Source: Sphingomonas sp.
Lineage (GTDB): Bacteria > Pseudomonadota > Alphaproteobacteria > Sphingomonadales > Sphingomonadaceae
Length of the DNA stretch: 64,000 nt
Reading direction: 5' to 3'
NCBI RefSeq assembly: GCF_025353885.1
Contig: NZ_JANXNX010000013.1
Coordinates: forward strand, 1-64,000
How positions within the stretch are numbered: position 1 is the first letter of the stretch; each line of letters opens with the position of its first letter. The notes under the pieces are model-generated. The model saw only the letters and a program-made list of their open reading frames with translations. It made no database searches and had not been told where the DNA came from. A program made the translations under genes and the position numbers. Shown here piece by piece: positions 63,599 to 64,000 of the stretch.

Positions 63599-64000
63599 TT
63601 AATGTCCCGAAGGAGGACCGCCTGCCAAACCACCCGCCATTCCAGGAACCGGGCCGCCGGGAGCCTGTTGCCCCTGAGACTGTTGAGCCCGCGCCTGCTG
63701 CGCCTGCATCTGCTGCATTTGCGCCTGCACTTCGGCGGCATTCTTGAAATCGATCAGCTCAACGTCGAATACCAGTACCGAATGCGCAGGCAATTTCGGG
63801 TCAGGCGAAGTCTCGCCATAGCCAAGCGCTGGCGGAATCCAGAAACGGTATTTCGCGCCCTTGTTCATCAGCTTCAGCGCTTCGGAAAAACCGGGCACGA
63901 CACCGGTTACCGGGAACGGCGCGCGCTCCGCCTGATCGAAGATCGATCCATCACGCAGCGATCCTTTGTAGTTCACCAGCACGACGTCGGCGTCGGTCGG
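63599..64000 (-). CDS. FKBP-type peptidyl-prolyl isomerase, C-terminal part (5' end outside window)
   Basis: The frame is open to the right edge, so the N-terminus is missing. The FKBP fold is recognisable from VLVNYKGSLRDGSIFDQ, VVPGFSEALKLMNKGAKYRFWIPPALGYGE (over two strands) and HSVLVFDVELIDF. After the domain comes a Gln-rich segment (QAQMQQMQAQQARAQQSQ) and a Gly/Pro tail. It is probably a periplasmic folding helper; the signal peptide would be outside the window. Confidence 0.93.
   Translation of the reverse strand, partial: PTDADVVLVNYKGSLRDGSIFDQAERAPFPVTGVVPGFSEALKLMNKGAKYRFWIPPALGYGETSPDPKLPAHSVLVFDVELIDFKNAAEVQAQMQQMQAQQARAQQSQGQQAPGGPVPGMAGGLAGGPPSGH

Noticed and set aside
1-64000. 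CRISPR arrays, tRNA and rRNA genes
   Set aside because: No regularly spaced repeats and no tRNA-like or rRNA-like sequence was recognised anywhere in the window, although short RNAs could be missed by eye.

Overview
The window is a GC-rich chromosomal segment from an alphaproteobacterium, most probably a Sphingomonas-like member of the Sphingomonadales. This rests on gene content and order: hflK-hflC-degP, sseA-metC, ileS-lspA with a DUF3035 lipoprotein, pmbA-ubiA/rsmE/gshA, a CrtZ-type carotenoid hydroxylase, etfBA with sucC, a coxB-coxA-ctaB-ctaG-coxC-surf1 operon, and pyrE-pdxJ-acpS-lepB. No rRNA, tRNA, CRISPR array, integrase or insertion sequence was seen. No stretch longer than 300 bases lacks a gene.

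Layout. Positions 1-1719 hold the 3' part of uvrA. Positions 1758-5489 are an accessory island: a tightly overlapping minus-strand operon (BglII/BstYI-type restriction enzyme, MT-A70 adenine methyltransferase, AvcD-like two-domain cytidine deaminase, and an unrecognised 54-residue protein), with a divergent SRAP (abasic-site) gene. Positions 5599-16346 carry housekeeping and stress genes: CoA-binding protein, Mrp, HflKC, HtrA protease, a HerA-like ATPase, thioesterase, QueF, SseA, MetC and a TorF porin. Positions 16474-25729 carry lipoprotein processing, IleRS, an inositol-monophosphatase-family enzyme, PmbA, UbiA, RsmE and GshA. Positions 25726-34221 are mostly membrane and envelope genes: an ICMT-like protein, a second HerA-type ATPase, a TIGR02186/TauE pair, an NfrB-like glycosyltransferase with a likely beta-barrel partner, and NhaA. 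Positions 34244-43394 hold etfA, etfB, sucC, a TonB receptor, crtZ and glnD. Positions 43481-48214 hold an aldolase-family protein, an orphan [2Fe-2S] subunit, two RcnB-like proteins around a prolyl-hydroxylase-like oxygenase, and an SGNH lipoprotein. Positions 48355-64000 hold mutS, maeB, the cytochrome aa3 oxidase operon, pyrE-pdxJ-acpS-lepB, an AI-2E-family permease and a truncated FKBP.

Two observations stand out. The first is the defence operon, in which restriction, modification, nucleotide depletion and a small unknown protein are all translationally coupled, with an abasic-site sensor alongside. The second is a long palindromic element inserted in frame inside the essential gene ileS. 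Removing 126 bp between two copies of a 5-bp sequence restores an uninterrupted protein. Smaller palindromes and a 30-nt repeat pair in intergenic gaps suggest an active REP-like repeat family in this genome.

All functional calls come from reading motifs and gene order; no database search was run. Where the longest open frame has an implausible N-terminus, a later start was chosen from ribosome-binding sites, ATGA-type overlaps or family N-termini, and this is stated in the entry.
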